In this document: piece by piece, positions 1 through 12,282 of the stretch | Numbering within the stretch: the stretch's first letter is position 1 | Layout of the letters: every line of letters starts with the position of its first letter | Assembly: GCA_949987565.1 (NCBI GenBank) | Contig: OX465101.1 | Span: 25,387,911 to 25,451,910, forward strand | Length of the DNA: 64,000 bases | Source: Luidia sarsii | Lineage: Eukaryota; Echinodermata; Asteroidea; Paxillosida; Luidiidae | Direction: 5' to 3' | Made by a program: the position numbers and the translations under genes | The notes under the pieces: model-generated | Seen by the model: only the letters and a program-made list of their open reading frames with translations | Told to the model about the DNA's origin: nothing | Databases searched by the model: none

Positions 1-3000
1 TTGAGTCTCAGATATCATGTCTTTCGATCGGATCCTCTCGAGAGCATGTCAAGCTACAGATAGGTCAATTTTCAGCTTCTGGAACGAAATAGTTTTGATG
101 ATAATGACTAGAAGGCAAAGACCGTCTGACACATACCCCCTACTTGTGTTTTGTTGACAGTCGTATTGCCGCTAGACTTATTAAACCGATGGCATCAGGG
201 TACATTTGCCTGGGCCTATTTCTTTGCAGATTTAAGGTACCTTACTAATTCCTCCGGAAATCAATTGACAAGGCCACGGGCTATGATATGAACATAGTTC
301 TAGCTTGAAGGTTTGAATATTGAAGGCGATATTCAGGAGGAGTCATTACAAGTCTCTGCAGCAAGATTCTTTGCAGTGTATTGTAAGCGCGTTGCAATAT
401 ACTTGGCTGTGCGCCGTCGCTCAAAGAACATGCCTCCTTTGCCTTAAAATAATTCTTGAATTGAGTCTCAGATATCATGTCCTTCGATCGGATCCTCTCG
501 AGAGCATGTCAAGCTACAGATAGGTCAATTTTCAGCCTCTGGAACGAAATAGTTTTGATGATAATGACTAGAAGGCAAAGACCGTCTGACACATACCCCC
601 TACTTGTGTTTTGTTGACAGTCGTATTGCCGCTACACTTATTCAACCGATGGCATCAGGGTACATTTGCCTGGGCGTATTTCAGTGCAGATTTAAGGTAC
701 CTTACTAATTCTTTCGGAAATCGATTGACAAGGCCACGGGCTATGATCTGAACATAGTTTTAGCTTGAAGGTTTGAATATTGAAGGCGATATTCAGGAGG
801 AGTCATTACAAGTCTCTGCAGCGAGATTCTTTGCAGTGTATTGTAAGCGCGTCGCAATATACTTGGCTGTGCGCCGTCGCTCAAAGAACATGCCTCCTTT
901 GCCTTGAAATAATTCTTGAAATGAGTCTAAGATATCTTGTCTTTCGATCGGATCCTCTCGAGAGCATGTCAAGCTACAGATAGGTCAATTTTCAGCTTCT
1001 GGAACGAAATAGTTTTGATGATAATGACTAGAAGGCAAAGACCTTCTGACACAAACCCCCTACTTGTGTTGTGTTGACAGTCGTATTGCCGCTACACTTA
1101 TTAAACCGATGGAATCAGGGTACATTTGCCTGGGCGTATTTCAGTGCAGATTTAAGGTACCTTACTAATTCTTTCGAAAATCGATTGACAAGGCCAAGGG
1201 CTATGATCTGAACATAGTTTTAGCTTGAAGGATTGAATATTGAAGGCGATATTCAGGAGGAGTCATTTCAAGTCTCTGCAGCGAGATTCTTTGCAGTGTA
1301 TTGTAAGCGCGTCGCAATATACTTGGCTGTGCGCCGTCGCTCAAAGAACATGCCTCCTTTGCCTTAAAATAATTCTTGAATTGAGGCTCAGATATCTTGT
1401 CTCTCGATCGGATCCTCTCGAGAGCATGTCAAGCTACCGATAGGTCAATTTTCAGACTCTGGAACGAAATAGTTTTGAGGATAAAGACTAGAAGGCAAAG
1501 ACCGTCTGACACATACCCCCTACTTGTGTTGTGTTGACAGTCGTATTGCCGCTACACTTATTAAACCGATGGCATCAGGGTACATTTGCCTGGGCGTATT
1601 TCAGTGCAGATTTAAGGTACCTTACTAATTCTTTCGGAAATCGATTGACAAGGCCACGGGCTATGATCTGAACATAGTTTTAGCTTGAAGGTTTGAATAT
1701 TAAAGGCGATATTCGGGAGGAGTCATTACAAGTCTCTGCAGCGAGATTCTTTGCAGTGTATTGTAAGCGCGTCGCAATATACTTGGCTGTGCGCCGTCGC
1801 TCAAAGAACATGCCTCCTTTGCCTTGAAATAATTCTTGAATTGAGTCTCAGATATCTTGTCTTTCGATCGGATCCTCTCGAGAGCATGTCAAGCTACAGA
1901 TAGGTCAATTTTCAGACTCTGGAACGAAATAGTTTTGATGATAATGACTAGAAGGCAAAGACCGTCTGACACATACCCCCTACTTGTGTATTTGTTGACA
2001 GTCGTATTGCCGCTACACTTATTAAACCGATGGCATCAGGGTACATTTGCCTGGGCGTATTTCAGTGCAGATTTAAGGTACCTTACTAATTCTTTCGGAA
2101 ATCGATTGACAAGGCCACGGGCTATGATCTGAACATAGTTTTAGCTTGAAGGTTTGAATATTGAAGGCGATATTCAGGAGGAGTCATTACAAGTCTCTGC
2201 AAAGAGATTCTTTGCAGTGTATTGTAAGCGCGTCGCAATATACTTGGCTGTGCGCCGTCGCTCAAAGAACATGCCTCCTTTGCCTTGAAATAATTCTTAA
2301 ATTGAGTCTCAGATATCTTGTCTTTCGATCGGATCCTCTCGAGAGCATGTCAAGCTACAGATAGGTCAATTTTCAGACTCTGGAACGAAATAGTTTTGAT
2401 GATAATGACTAGAAGGCAAAGACCGTCTGACACATACCCCCTACTTGTGTTTTGTTGACAGTCGTATTGCCGCTACACTTATTAAACCGATGGCATCAGG
2501 GTACATTTGCCTGGGCGTATTTCAGTGCAGATTTAAGGTACCTTACTAATTCTTCCGGAAATCAATTGACAAGGCCACGGGCTATGATCTGAACATAGTT
2601 TTAGCTTGAAGGTTTGAATATTGAAGGCGATATTCAGGAGGAGTCATTAAAAGTCTCTGCAGCGAGATTCTTTGCAGTGTATTGTAAGCGCGTCGCAATA
2701 TACTTGGCTGTGCGCCGTCGCTCAAAGAACATGCCTCCTTTGCCTTGAAATAATTCTTGAATTGAGTCTCAGATATCTTGTCTTTCGATCGGATCCTCTC
2801 GAGAGCATGTCAAGCTACAGATAGGTCAATTTTCAGACTCTGGAACGAAATAGTTTTGATGATAATGACTAGAAGGCAAAGACCGTCTGACACATACCCC
2901 CTACTTGTGTTTTGTTGACAGTCGTATTGCCGCTACACTTATTAAACCGATGGCATCAGGGTACATTTGCCTGGGCGTATTTCAGTGCAGATTTAAGGTA

Positions 3001-3080
3001 CCTTACTAATTCTTTCGGAAATCGATTGACAAGGCCACGGGCTATGATCTGAACATAGTTTTAGCTTGAAGGTTTGAATA
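1..3080 (+). repeat. Array block 1: partial monomer then A-E-R-K-E-E, most diverged
   Basis: Positions 1-319 are the end of a lineage-1 monomer (gctagact, gatatg, gttctag). Six full monomers follow at 320, 780, 1240, 1700 (461 bp, with gtgtatttgttg), 2161 and 2621. The stretch 921-1268 carries about nine private substitutions, many more than a typical monomer. The copy at 2621 has a private a at 2650 that puts a stop in the recurring short frame. There are no genes in this block. Confidence 0.9.
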
Positions 3081-3534
3081 TTGAAGGCGATATTCAGGAG
3101 GAGTCATTACAAGTCTCTGCAGCGAGATTCTTTGCAGTGTATTGAAAGCGCGTCGCAATATACTTGGCTGTGCGCCGTCGCTCAAAGAACATGCCTCCTT
3201 TGCCTTAAAATAATTCTTGAATTAAGTCTCAGATATCTTGTCTTTCGATCGGATCCTCTCGAGAGCATGTCAAGCTACAGATAGGTCAATTTTCAGCTTC
3301 TGGAACGAAATAGTTTTTATGATTATGACTAGAAGGCAAAGACCATCTGACACATACCCCCTACTTGTGTTTTGTTGACAGTCGTATTGCCGCTAGACTT
3401 ATTAAACCGATGGCATCAGGGTACATTTGCCTGGGCGTATTTCTGTGCAGATTTAAGGTACCTTACTAATTCTTCCGGAAATCAATTGACAAGGCCACGG
3501 GCTATGATATGAACATAGTTCTAGCTTGAAGGTT

Positions 3535-3556
3535 TGAATATTGAAGGCGATATTCA
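3535..3556. other. 7-bp dyad with 8-nt loop, recurring in most monomers
   Basis: tgaatat at 3535-3541 is the exact reverse complement of atattca at 3550-3556, separated by eight bases. The same dyad recurs at the start of most monomers. It is broken in D-type copies, which read gattttcagg instead of gatattcagg (for example at 5390 and 9531), so it is not strictly maintained. Short dyads have been proposed as non-B-DNA features of some centromeric satellites; a role here is speculation. Confidence 0.6.
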
Positions 3557-3705
3557 GGAGGAGTCATTACAAGTCTCTGCAGCAAGATTCTTTGCAGTGT
3601 ATTGTAAGCGCGTTGCAATATACTTGGCTGTGCGCCGTCGCTCAAAGAACATGCCTCCTTTGCCTTAAAATAATTCTTGAATTGAGTCTCAGATATCATG
3701 TCCTT

Positions 3706-3725
3706 CGATCGGATCCTCTCGAGAG
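3706..3725. other. Cluster of three palindromes (cgatcg, ggatcc, ctctcgagag)
   Basis: Within 20 bp there are cgatcg (3706-3711), ggatcc (3711-3716) and the 10-bp perfect palindrome ctctcgagag (3716-3725); these are PvuI, BamHI and XhoI sites. The cluster recurs once per monomer, so those enzymes would cut the array into a 460-bp ladder. Exceptions: F copies read ctttcgagag (21200, 40074, 47424), two F copies read ctttctagag (49263, 50183), two A copies read ccgctcgag (55244, 55704), H copies lose cgatcg (gattgg), and 60297-60300 reads atcagatcc. Confidence 0.85.
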
Positions 3726-3913
3726 CATGTCAAGCTACAGATAGGTCAATTTTCAGCCTCTGGAACGAAATAGTTTTGATGATAATGACTAGAAGGCAAA
3801 GACCGTCTGACACATACCCCCTACTTGTGTTTTGTTGACAGTCGTATTGCCGCTACACTTATTAAACCGATGGCATCAGGGTACATTTGCCTGGGCGTAT
3901 TTCAGTGCAGATT

Positions 3914-3925
3914 TAAGGTACCTTA
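3914..3925. other. 12-bp perfect palindrome around a KpnI site
   Basis: taaggtacctta is a perfect 12-bp palindrome present in nearly every monomer. Exceptions seen by eye are near 11736-11743 (indel), 27380 and 31521 (gaggtacc), 29686 and 33827 (ggtaactt), 39350 (gtaccata) and 60501 (ttaggtacc). It lies between the lineage-diagnostic ttc(a/t)gtgc and t(c/t)cggaaatc sites, which makes it visible as the interval in which at least one exchange occurred (55431-55462). Confidence 0.85.
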
Positions 3926-6900
3926 CTAATTCTTTCGGAAATCGATTGACAAGGCCACGGGCTATGATCTGAACATAGTTTTAGCTTGAAGGTTTGAATA
4001 TTGAAGGCGATATTCAGGAGGAGTCATTACAAGTCTCTGCAGCGAGATTCTTTGCAGTGTATTGTAAGCGCGTCGCAATATACTTGGCTGTGCGCCGTCG
4101 CTCAAAGAACATGCCTCCTTTGCCTTAAAATAATTCTTGAATTGAGGCTCAGATATCTTGTCTCTCGATCGGATCCTCTCGAGAGCATGTCAAGCTACCG
4201 ATAGGTCAATTTTCAGCCTCTGGAACGAAATAGTTTTGATGATAATGACTAGAAGGCAAAGACCGTCTGACACATACCCCCTACTTGTGTTTTGTTGACA
4301 GTCGTATTGCCGCTACACTTATTAAACCGATGGCATCAGGGTACATTTGCCTGGGCGTATTTCAGTGCAGATTTAAGGTACCTTACTAATTCTTTCGGAA
4401 ATCGATTGACAAGGCCACGGGCTATGATCTGAACATAGTTTTAGCTTGAAGGTTTGAATATTGAAGGCGATATTCAGGAGGAGTCATTACAAGTCTCTGC
4501 AGCGAGATTCTTTGCAGTGTATTGTAAGCGCGTCGCAATATACTTGGCTGTGCGCCGTCGCTCAAAGAACATGCCTCCTTTGCCTTAAAATAATTCTTGA
4601 ATTGAGGCTCAGATATCTTGTCTCTCGATCGGATCCTCTCGAGAGCATGTCAAGCTACCGATAGGTCAATTTTCAGACTCTGGAACGAAATAGTTTTGAG
4701 GATAAAGACTAGAAGGCAAAGACCGTCTGACACATACCCCCTACTTGTGTTGTGTTGACAGTCGTATTGCCGCTACACTTATTAAACCGATGGCATCAGG
4801 GTACATTTGCCTGGGCGTATTTCAGTGCAGATTTAAGGTACCTTACTAATTCTTTCGGAAATCGATTGACAAGGCCACGGGCTATGATCTGAACATAGTT
4901 TTAGCTTGAAGGTTTGAATATTAAAGGCGATATTCGGGAGGAGTCATTACAAGTCTCTGCAGCGAGATTCTTTGCAGTGTATTGTAAGCGCGTCGCAATA
5001 TACTTGGCTGTGCGCCGTCGCTCAAAGAACATGCCTCCTTTGCCTTAAAATAATTCTTGAATTAAGTCTCAGATATCTTGTCTTTCGATCGGATCCTCTC
5101 GAGAGCATGTCAAGCTACAGATAGGTCAATTTTCAGCTTCTGGAACGAAATAGTTTTGATGATAATGACTAGAAGGCAAAGACCGTCTGACACATACCCC
5201 CTACTTGTGTTTTGTTGACAGTCGTATTGCCGCTAGACTTATTAAACCGATGGCATCAGGGTACATTTGCCTGGGCGTATTTCTGTGCAGATTTAAGGTA
5301 CCTTACTAATTCTTCCGGAAATCAATTGACAAGGCCACGGGCTATGATACGAACATAGTTCTAGCTTGAAGGTTTGAATATTGAAGGCGATTTTCAGGAG
5401 GAGTCATTACAAGTCTCTGCAGCAAGATTCTTTGCAGTGTATTGTAAGCGCGTTGCAATATACTTGGCTGTGCGCCGTCGCTCAAAGAACATGCCTCCTT
5501 TGCCTTAAAATAATTCTTGAATTAAGTCTCAGATATCTTGTCTTTCGATCGGATCCTCTCGAGAGCATGTCAAGCTACAGATAGGTCAATTTTCAGCTTC
5601 TGGAACGAAATAGTTTTGATGATAATGACTAGAAGGCAAAGACCGTCTGACACATACCCCCTACTTGTGTTTTGTTGACAGTCGTATTGCCGCTAGACTT
5701 ATTAAACCGATGGCATCAGGGTACATTTGCCTGGGCGTATTTCTGTGCAGATTTAAGGTACCTTACTAATTCTTCCGGAAATCAATTGACAAGGCCACGG
5801 GCTATGATATGAACATAGTTCTAGCTTGAAGGTTTGAATATTGAAGGCGATATTCAGGAGGAGTCATTACAAGTCTCTGCAGCAAGATTCTTTGCAGTGT
5901 AATGTAAGCGCGTTGCAATATACTTGGCTGTGCGCCGTCGCTCAAAGAACATGCCTCCTTTGCCTTAAAATAATTCTTGAATTGAGTCTCAGATATCATG
6001 TCCTTCGATCGGATCCTCTCGAGAGCATGTCAAGCTACAGATAGGTCAATTTTCAGCCTCTGGAACGAAATAGTTTTGATGATAATGACTAGAAGGCAAA
6101 GACCGTCTGACACATACCCCCTACTTGTGTTTTGTTGACAGTCGTATTGCCGCTACACTTATTAAACCGATGGCATCAGGTTACATTTGCCTGGGCGTAT
6201 TTCAGTGCAGATTTAAGGTACCTTACTAATTCTTTCGGAAATCGATTGACAAGGCCACGGGCTATGATCTGAACAAAGTTTTAGCTTGAAGGTTTGAATA
6301 TTGAAGGCGATATTCAGGAGGAGTCATTACAAGTCTCTGCAGCGAGATTCTTTGCAGTGTATTGTAAGCGCGTCGCAATATACTTGGCTGTGCGCCGTCG
6401 CTCAAAGAACATGCCTCCTTTGCCTTAAAATAATTCTTGAATTGAGGCTCAGATATCTTGTCTCTCGATCGGATCCTCTCGAGAGCATGTCAAGCTACCG
6501 ATAGGTCAATTTTCAGACTCTGGAACGAAATAGTTTTGAGGATAAAGACTAGAAGGCAAAGACCGTCTGACACATACCCCCTACTTGTGTTGTGTTGACA
6601 GTCGTATTGCCGCTACACTTATTAAACCGATGGCATCAGGGTACATTTGCCTGGGCGTATTTCAGTGCAGATTTAAGGTACCTTACTAATTCTTTCGGAA
6701 ATCGATTGACAAGGCCACGGGCTATGATCTAAACATAGTTTTAGCTTGAAGGTTTGAATATTAAAGGCGATATTCGGGAGGAGTCATTACAAGTCTCTGC
6801 AGCGAGATTCTTTGCAGTGTATTGTAAGCGCGTCGCAATATACTTGGCTGTGCGCCGTCGCTCAAAGAACATGCCTCCTTTGCCTTAAAATAATTCTTGA

Positions 6901-7681
6901 ATTAAGTCTCAGATATCTTGTCTTTCGATCGGATCCTCTCGAGAGCATGTCAAGCTACAGATAGGTCAATTTTCAGACTCTGGAACGAAATAGTTTTGAT
7001 GATAATGACTAGAAGGCAAAGACCGTCTGACACATACCCCCTACTTGTGTATTTGTTGACAGTCGTATTGCCGCTACACTTATTAAACCGATGGCATCAG
7101 GGTACATTTGCCTGGGCGTATTTCAGTGCAGATTTAAGGTACCTTACTAATTCTTTCGGAAATCGATTGACAAGGCCACGGGCTATGATCTGAACATAGT
7201 TTTAGCTTGAAGGTTTGAATATTGAAGGCGATATTCAGGAGGAGTCATTACAAGTCTCTGCAGCGAGATTCTTTGCAGTGTATTGTAAGCGCGTCGCAAT
7301 ATACTTGGCTGTGCGCCGTCGCTCAAAGAACATGCCTCCTTTGCCTTAAAATAATTCTTGAATTAAGTCTCAGATATCTTGTCTTTCGATCGGATCCTCT
7401 CGAGAGCATGTCAAGCTACAGATAGGTCAATTTTCAGACTCTGGAACGAAATAGTTTTGATGATAATGACTAGAAGGCAAAGACCGTCTGACACATACCC
7501 CCTACTTGTGTTTTGTTGACAGTCGTATTGCCGCTACACTTATTAAACCGATGGCATCAGGGTACATTTGCCTGGGCGTATTTCAGTGCAGATTTAAGGT
7601 ACCTTACTAATTCTTTCGGAAATCGATTGACAAGGCCACGGGCTATGATCTGAACATAGTTTTAGCTTGAAGGTTTGAATA

Positions 7682-10600
7682 TTGAAGGCGATATTCAGGA
7701 GGAGTCATTACAAGTCTCTGCAGCGAGATTCTTTGCAGTGTATTGAAAGCGCGTCGCAATATACTTGGCTGTGCGCCGTCGCTCAAAGAACATGCCTCCT
7801 TTGCCTTAAAATAATTCTTGAATTAAGTCTCAGATATCTTGTCTTTCGATCGGATCCTCTCGAGAGCATGTCAAGCTACAGATAGGTCAATTTTCAGCTT
7901 CTGGAACGAAATAGTTTTTATGATTATGACTAGAAGGCAAAGACCATCTGACACATACCCCCTACTTGTGTTTTGTTGACAGTCGTATTGCCGCTAGACT
8001 TATTAAACCGATGGCATCAGGGTACATTTGCCTGGGCGTATTTCTGTGCAGATTTAAGGTACCTTACTAATTCTTCCGGAAATCAATTGACAAGGCCACG
8101 GGCTATGATATGAACATAGTTCTAGCTTGAAGGTTTGAATATTGAAGGCGATATTCAGGAGGAGTCATTACAAGTCTCTGCAGCAAGATTCTTTGCAGTG
8201 TATTGTAAGCGCGTTGCAATATACTTGGCTGTGCGCCGTCGCTCAAAGAACATGCCTCCTTTGCCTTAAAATAATTCTTGAATTGAGTCTCAGATATCAT
8301 GTCCTTCGATCGGATCCTCTCGAGAGCATGTCAAGCTACAGATAGGTCAATTTTCAGCCTCTGGAACGAAATAGTTTTGATGATAATGACTAGAAGGCAA
8401 AGACCGTCTGACACATACCCCCTACTTGTGTTTTGTTGACAGTCGTATTGCCGCTACACTTATTAAACCGATGGCATCAGGGTACATTTGCCTGGGCGTA
8501 TTTCAGTGCAGATTTAAGGTACCTTACTAATTCTTTCGGAAATCGATTGACAAGGCCACGGGCTATGATCTGAACATAGTTTTAGCTTGAAGGTTTGAAT
8601 ATTGAAGGCGATATTCAGGAGGAGTCATTACAAGTCTCTGCAGCGAGATTCTTTGCAGTGTATTGTAAGCGCGTCGCAATATACTTGGCTGTGCGCCGTC
8701 GCTCAAAGAACATGCCTCCTTTGCCTTAAAATAATTCTTGAATTGAGGCTCAGATATCTTGTCTCTCGATCGGATCCTCTCGAGAGCATGTCAAGCTACC
8801 GATAGGTCAATTTTCAGACTCTGGAACGAAATAGTTTTGAGGATAAAGACTAGAAGGCAAAGACCGTCTGACACATACCCCCTACTTGTGTTGTGTTGAC
8901 AGTCGTATTGCCGCTACACTTATTAAACCGATGGCATCAGGGTACATTTGCCTGGGCGTATTTCAGTGCAGATTTAAGGTACCTTACTAATTCTTTCGGA
9001 AATCGATTGACAAGGCCACGGGCTATGATCTGAACATAGTTTTAGCTTGAAGGTTTGAATATTAAAGGCGATATTCGGGAGGAGTCATTACAAGTCTCTG
9101 CAGCGAGATTCTTTGCAGTGTATTGTAAGCGCGTCGCAATATACTTGGCTGTGCGCCGTCGCTCAAAGAACATGCCTCCTTTGCCTTAAAATAATTCTTG
9201 AATTAAGTCTCAGATATCTTGTCTTTCGATCGGATCCTCTCGAGAGCATGTCAAGCTACAGATAGGTCAATTTTCAGCTTCTGGAACGAAATAGTTTTGA
9301 TGATAATGACTAGAAGGCAAAGACCGTCTGACACATACCCCCTACTTGTGTTTTGTTGACAGTCGTATTGCCGCTAGACTTATTAAACCGATGGCATCAG
9401 GGTACATTTGCCTGGGCGTATTTCTGTGCAGATTTAAGGTACCTTACTAATTCTTCCGGAAATCAATTGACAAGGCCACGGGCTATGATACGAACATAGT
9501 TCTAGCTTGAAGGTTTGAATATTGAAGGCGATTTTCAGGAGGAGTCATTACAAGTCTCTGCAGCAAGATTCTTTGCAGTGTATTGTAAGCGCGTTGCAAT
9601 ATACTTGGCTGTGCGCCGTCGCTCAAAGAACATGCCTCCTTTGCCTTAAAATAATTCTTGAATTAAGTCTCAGATATCTTGTCTTTCGATCGGATCCTCT
9701 CGAGAGCATGTCAAGCTACAGATAGGTCAATTTTCAGCTTCTGGAACGAAATAGTTTTGATGATAATGACTAGAAGGCAAAGACCGTCTGACACATACCC
9801 CCTACTTGTGTTTTGTTGACAGTCGTATTGCCGCTAGACTTATTAAACCGATGGCATCAGGGTACATTTGCCTGGGCGTATTTCTGTGCAGATTTAAGGT
9901 ACCTTACTAATTCTTCCGGAAATCAATTGACAAGGCCACGGGCTATGATATGAACATAGTTCTAGCTTGAAGGTTTGAATATTGAAGGCGATATTCAGGA
10001 GGAGTCATTACAAGTCTCTGCAGCAAGATTCTTTGCAGTGTAATGTAAGCGCGTTGCAATATACTTGGCTGTGCGCCGTCGCTCAAAGAACATGCCTCCT
10101 TTGCCTTAAAATAATTCTTGAATTGAGTCTCAGATATCATGTCCTTCGATCGGATCCTCTCGAGAGCATGTCAAGCTACAGATAGGTCAATTTTCAGCCT
10201 CTGGAACGAAATAGTTTTGATGATAATGACTAGAAGGCAAAGACCGTCTGACACATACCCCCTACTTGTGTTTTGTTGACAGTCGTATTGCCGCTACACT
10301 TATTAAACCGATGGCATCAGGTTACATTTGCCTGGGCGTATTTCAGTGCAGATTTAAGGTACCTTACTAATTCTTTCGGAAATCGATTGACAAGGCCACG
10401 GGCTATGATCTGAACAAAGTTTTAGCTTGAAGGTTTGAATATTGAAGGCGATATTCAGGAGGAGTCATTACAAGTCTCTGCAGCGAGATTCTTTGCAGTG
10501 TATTGTAAGCGCGTCGCAATATACTTGGCTGTGCGCCGTCGCTCAAAGAACATGCCTCCTTTGCCTTAAAATAATTCTTGAATTAAGTCTCAGATATCTT

Positions 10601-12282
10601 GTCTTTCGATCGGATCCTCTCGAGAGCATGTCAAGCTACAGATAGGTCAATTTTCAGACTCTGGAACGAAATAGTTTTGAGGATAAAGACTAGAAGGCAA
10701 AGACCGTCTGACACATACCCCCTACTTGTGTTGTGTTGACAGTCGTATTGCCGCTACACTTATTAAACCGATGGCATCAGGGTACATTTGCCTGGGCGTA
10801 TTTCAGTGCAGATTTAAGGTACCTTACTAATTCTTTCGGAAATCGATTGACAAGGCCACGGGCTATGATCTGAACATAGTTTTAGCTTGAAGGTTTGAAT
10901 ATTGAAGGCGATATTCAGGAGGAGTCATTACAAGTCTCTGCAGCGAGATTCTTTGCAGTGTATTGTAAGCGCGTCGCAATATACTTGGCTGTGCGCCGTC
11001 GCTCAAAGAACATGCCTCCTTTGCCTTAAAATAATTCTTGAATTGAGTCTCAGATATCATGTCTTTCGATTGGATCCTCTCGAGAGCATGTCAAGCTACA
11101 GATAGGTCAATTTTCAGCTTCTGGAACGAAATAGTTTTGATGATAATGACTAGAAGGCAAAGACCGTCTGACACATACCCCCTACTTGTGTTTTGTTGAC
11201 AGTCGTATTGCCGCTACACTTATTAAACCGATGGCATCAGGGTACATTTGCCTGGGCGTATTTCAGTGCAGATTTAAGGTACCTTACTAATTCTTTCGGA
11301 AATCGATTGACAAGGCCACGGGCTATGATCTGAACATAGTTTTAGCTTGAAGGTTTGAATATTAAAGGCGATATTCAGGAGGAGTCATTACAAGTCTCTG
11401 CAGCGAGATTCTTTGCAGTGTATTGTAAGCGCGTCGCAATATACTTGGCTGTGCGCCGTCGCTCAAAGAACATGCCTCCTTTGCCTTAAAATAATTCTTG
11501 AATTAAGTCTCAGATATCTTGTCTTTCGATCGGATCCTCTCGAGAGCATGTCAAGCTACAGATAGGTCAATTTTCAGCTTCTGGAACGAAATAGTTTTTA
11601 TGATAATGACTAGAAGGCAAAGACCGTCTGACACATACCCCCTACTTGTGTTTTGTTGACAGTCGTATTGCCGCTAGACTTATTAAACCGATGGCATCAG
11701 GGTACATTTGCCTGGGCGTATTTCTGTGCAGATTTATAGGAACCTTACTAATCCTTCCGGAAATCAATTGACAAGGCCACGGGCTATGATATGAACATAG
11801 TTCTAGCTTGAAGGTTTGAATATTGAAGGCGATATTCAGGAGGAGTCATTACAAGTCTCTGCAGCAAGATTCTTTGCAGTGTATTGTAAGCGCGTTGCAA
11901 TATACTTGGCTGTGCGCCGTCGCTCAAAGAACATGCCTCCTTTGCCTTAAAATAATTCTTGAATTGAGTCTCAGATATCATGTCCTTCGATCGGATCCTC
12001 TCGAGAGCATGTCAAGCTACAGATAGGTCAATTTTCAGCCTCTGGAACGAAATAGTTTTGATGATAATGACTAGAAGGCAAAGACCGTCTGACACATACC
12101 CCCTACTTGTGTTTTGTTGACAGTCGTATTGCCGCTACACTTATTAAACCGATGGCATCAGGGTACATTTGCCTGGGCGTATTTCAGTGCAGATTTAAGG
12201 TACCTTACTAATTCTTTCGGAAATCGATTGACAAGGCCACGGGCTATGATCTGAACATAGTTTTAGCTTGAAGGTTTGAATA
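7682..12282 (+). repeat. Array block 3: I-A-R-K-D-N-S-H-K-A
   Basis: Ten monomers start at 7682, 8142, 8602, 9062, 9522, 9982, 10442, 10902, 11362 (461 bp) and 11823. The first six are the partner copy of block 2. The extra base of the 11362 monomer lies in gatttataggaacc (about 11731-11743), a variant seen nowhere else in the window. Nothing other than satellite is visible. Confidence 0.88.

Larger units (their letters stand above)
3541..4000 (+). repeat. Reference monomer (A subtype, 460 bp)
   Basis: I use this copy as the reference for describing the unit. It holds, in order: a short hairpin-capable dyad straddling its start, a PstI-type ctgcag at 3577-3582, a GC-rich stretch around gtgcgccgtcgctc, an AT-rich stretch (ttaaaataattcttgaatt), a cluster of overlapping palindromic six-mers at 3706-3725, a run of five c's in catacccccta, and a 12-bp palindrome at 3914-3925. 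A hand count gives 196 G+C of 460 (42.6%) and 18 CpG. The register is arbitrary: the array has no visible natural start point, and the lineage-specific haplotype blocks cross this register boundary. Confidence 0.95.
3081..7681 (+). repeat. Array block 2: I-A-R-R-K-D-N-R-K-S
   Basis: Ten monomers start at 3081, 3541, 4001, 4461, 4921, 5381, 5841, 6301, 6761 (461 bp) and 7222. The block shares rare variants with the next block: attgaaagc near 3143 and 7744, atgattatgac near 3319 and 7920, gaccatctg, ggttacatttg near 6180 and 10321, and gaacaaagtt near 6272 and 10413. The offset is about 4,601 bp at the left and 4,141 bp at the right, so one R monomer was gained here or lost in block 3. Contains no gene. 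Confidence 0.88.

Noticed and set aside
281..478. A 65-residue reverse-strand open frame that recurs in many monomers
   Set aside because: It lies almost wholly antiparallel to the forward frame, is present only in monomers with the atcatgt variant and has no recognisable motif. It is a shadow of the repeat.
320..523. A 67-residue forward open frame that recurs in more than half of the monomers
   Set aside because: It starts at TTG, has no recognisable domain, is lost in K monomers (ttaaag), is broken by stops in copies at 2621, 37588, 44487 and 55068 and shifted by a deletion at 39888. Its recurrence follows from the repeat itself. A Ka/Ks test across monomers and RNA-seq would settle it.
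1857..2132. A 91-residue forward frame seen in eight monomers
   Set aside because: It exists only because a one-base insertion (gtgtatttgttg) joins two frames, it starts at TTG, and it is absent from the 460-bp monomers. A hydrophobic stretch in it is not enough to support a gene.
3521..3545. Pol III box-like sequence (tagcttgaagg and ggtttgaat), hinting at a tRNA or SINE origin
   Set aside because: The A-box-like and B-box-like matches are weak and overlap, whereas real boxes are tens of bases apart. No cloverleaf can be drawn.
3755..3775. CENP-B-box-like sequence on the minus strand (tttcgttccaga)
   Set aside because: It matches the ttcg half and the central a of the mammalian CENP-B box, but the essential cggg half is absent in every subtype I checked. 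It is not a convincing binding site.
3761..3790. Hammerhead-ribozyme-like pieces (cgaaat and ttgatgat), as known in some satellites
   Set aside because: The two core-like pieces are only about six bases apart in an order that fits no hammerhead permutation, the first core base is wrong, and R and K monomers read ttgaggat. The minus strand shows no ctgatga-type core.
3831..3866. Bacterial-looking signals: ttgaca with a downstream tattaa, and aggagg inside each monomer
   Set aside because: The ttgaca to tattaa spacing is about 19 bp, there is no start codon at a proper distance from aggagg, and no gene follows. Chance matches repeated 138 times do not become evidence.
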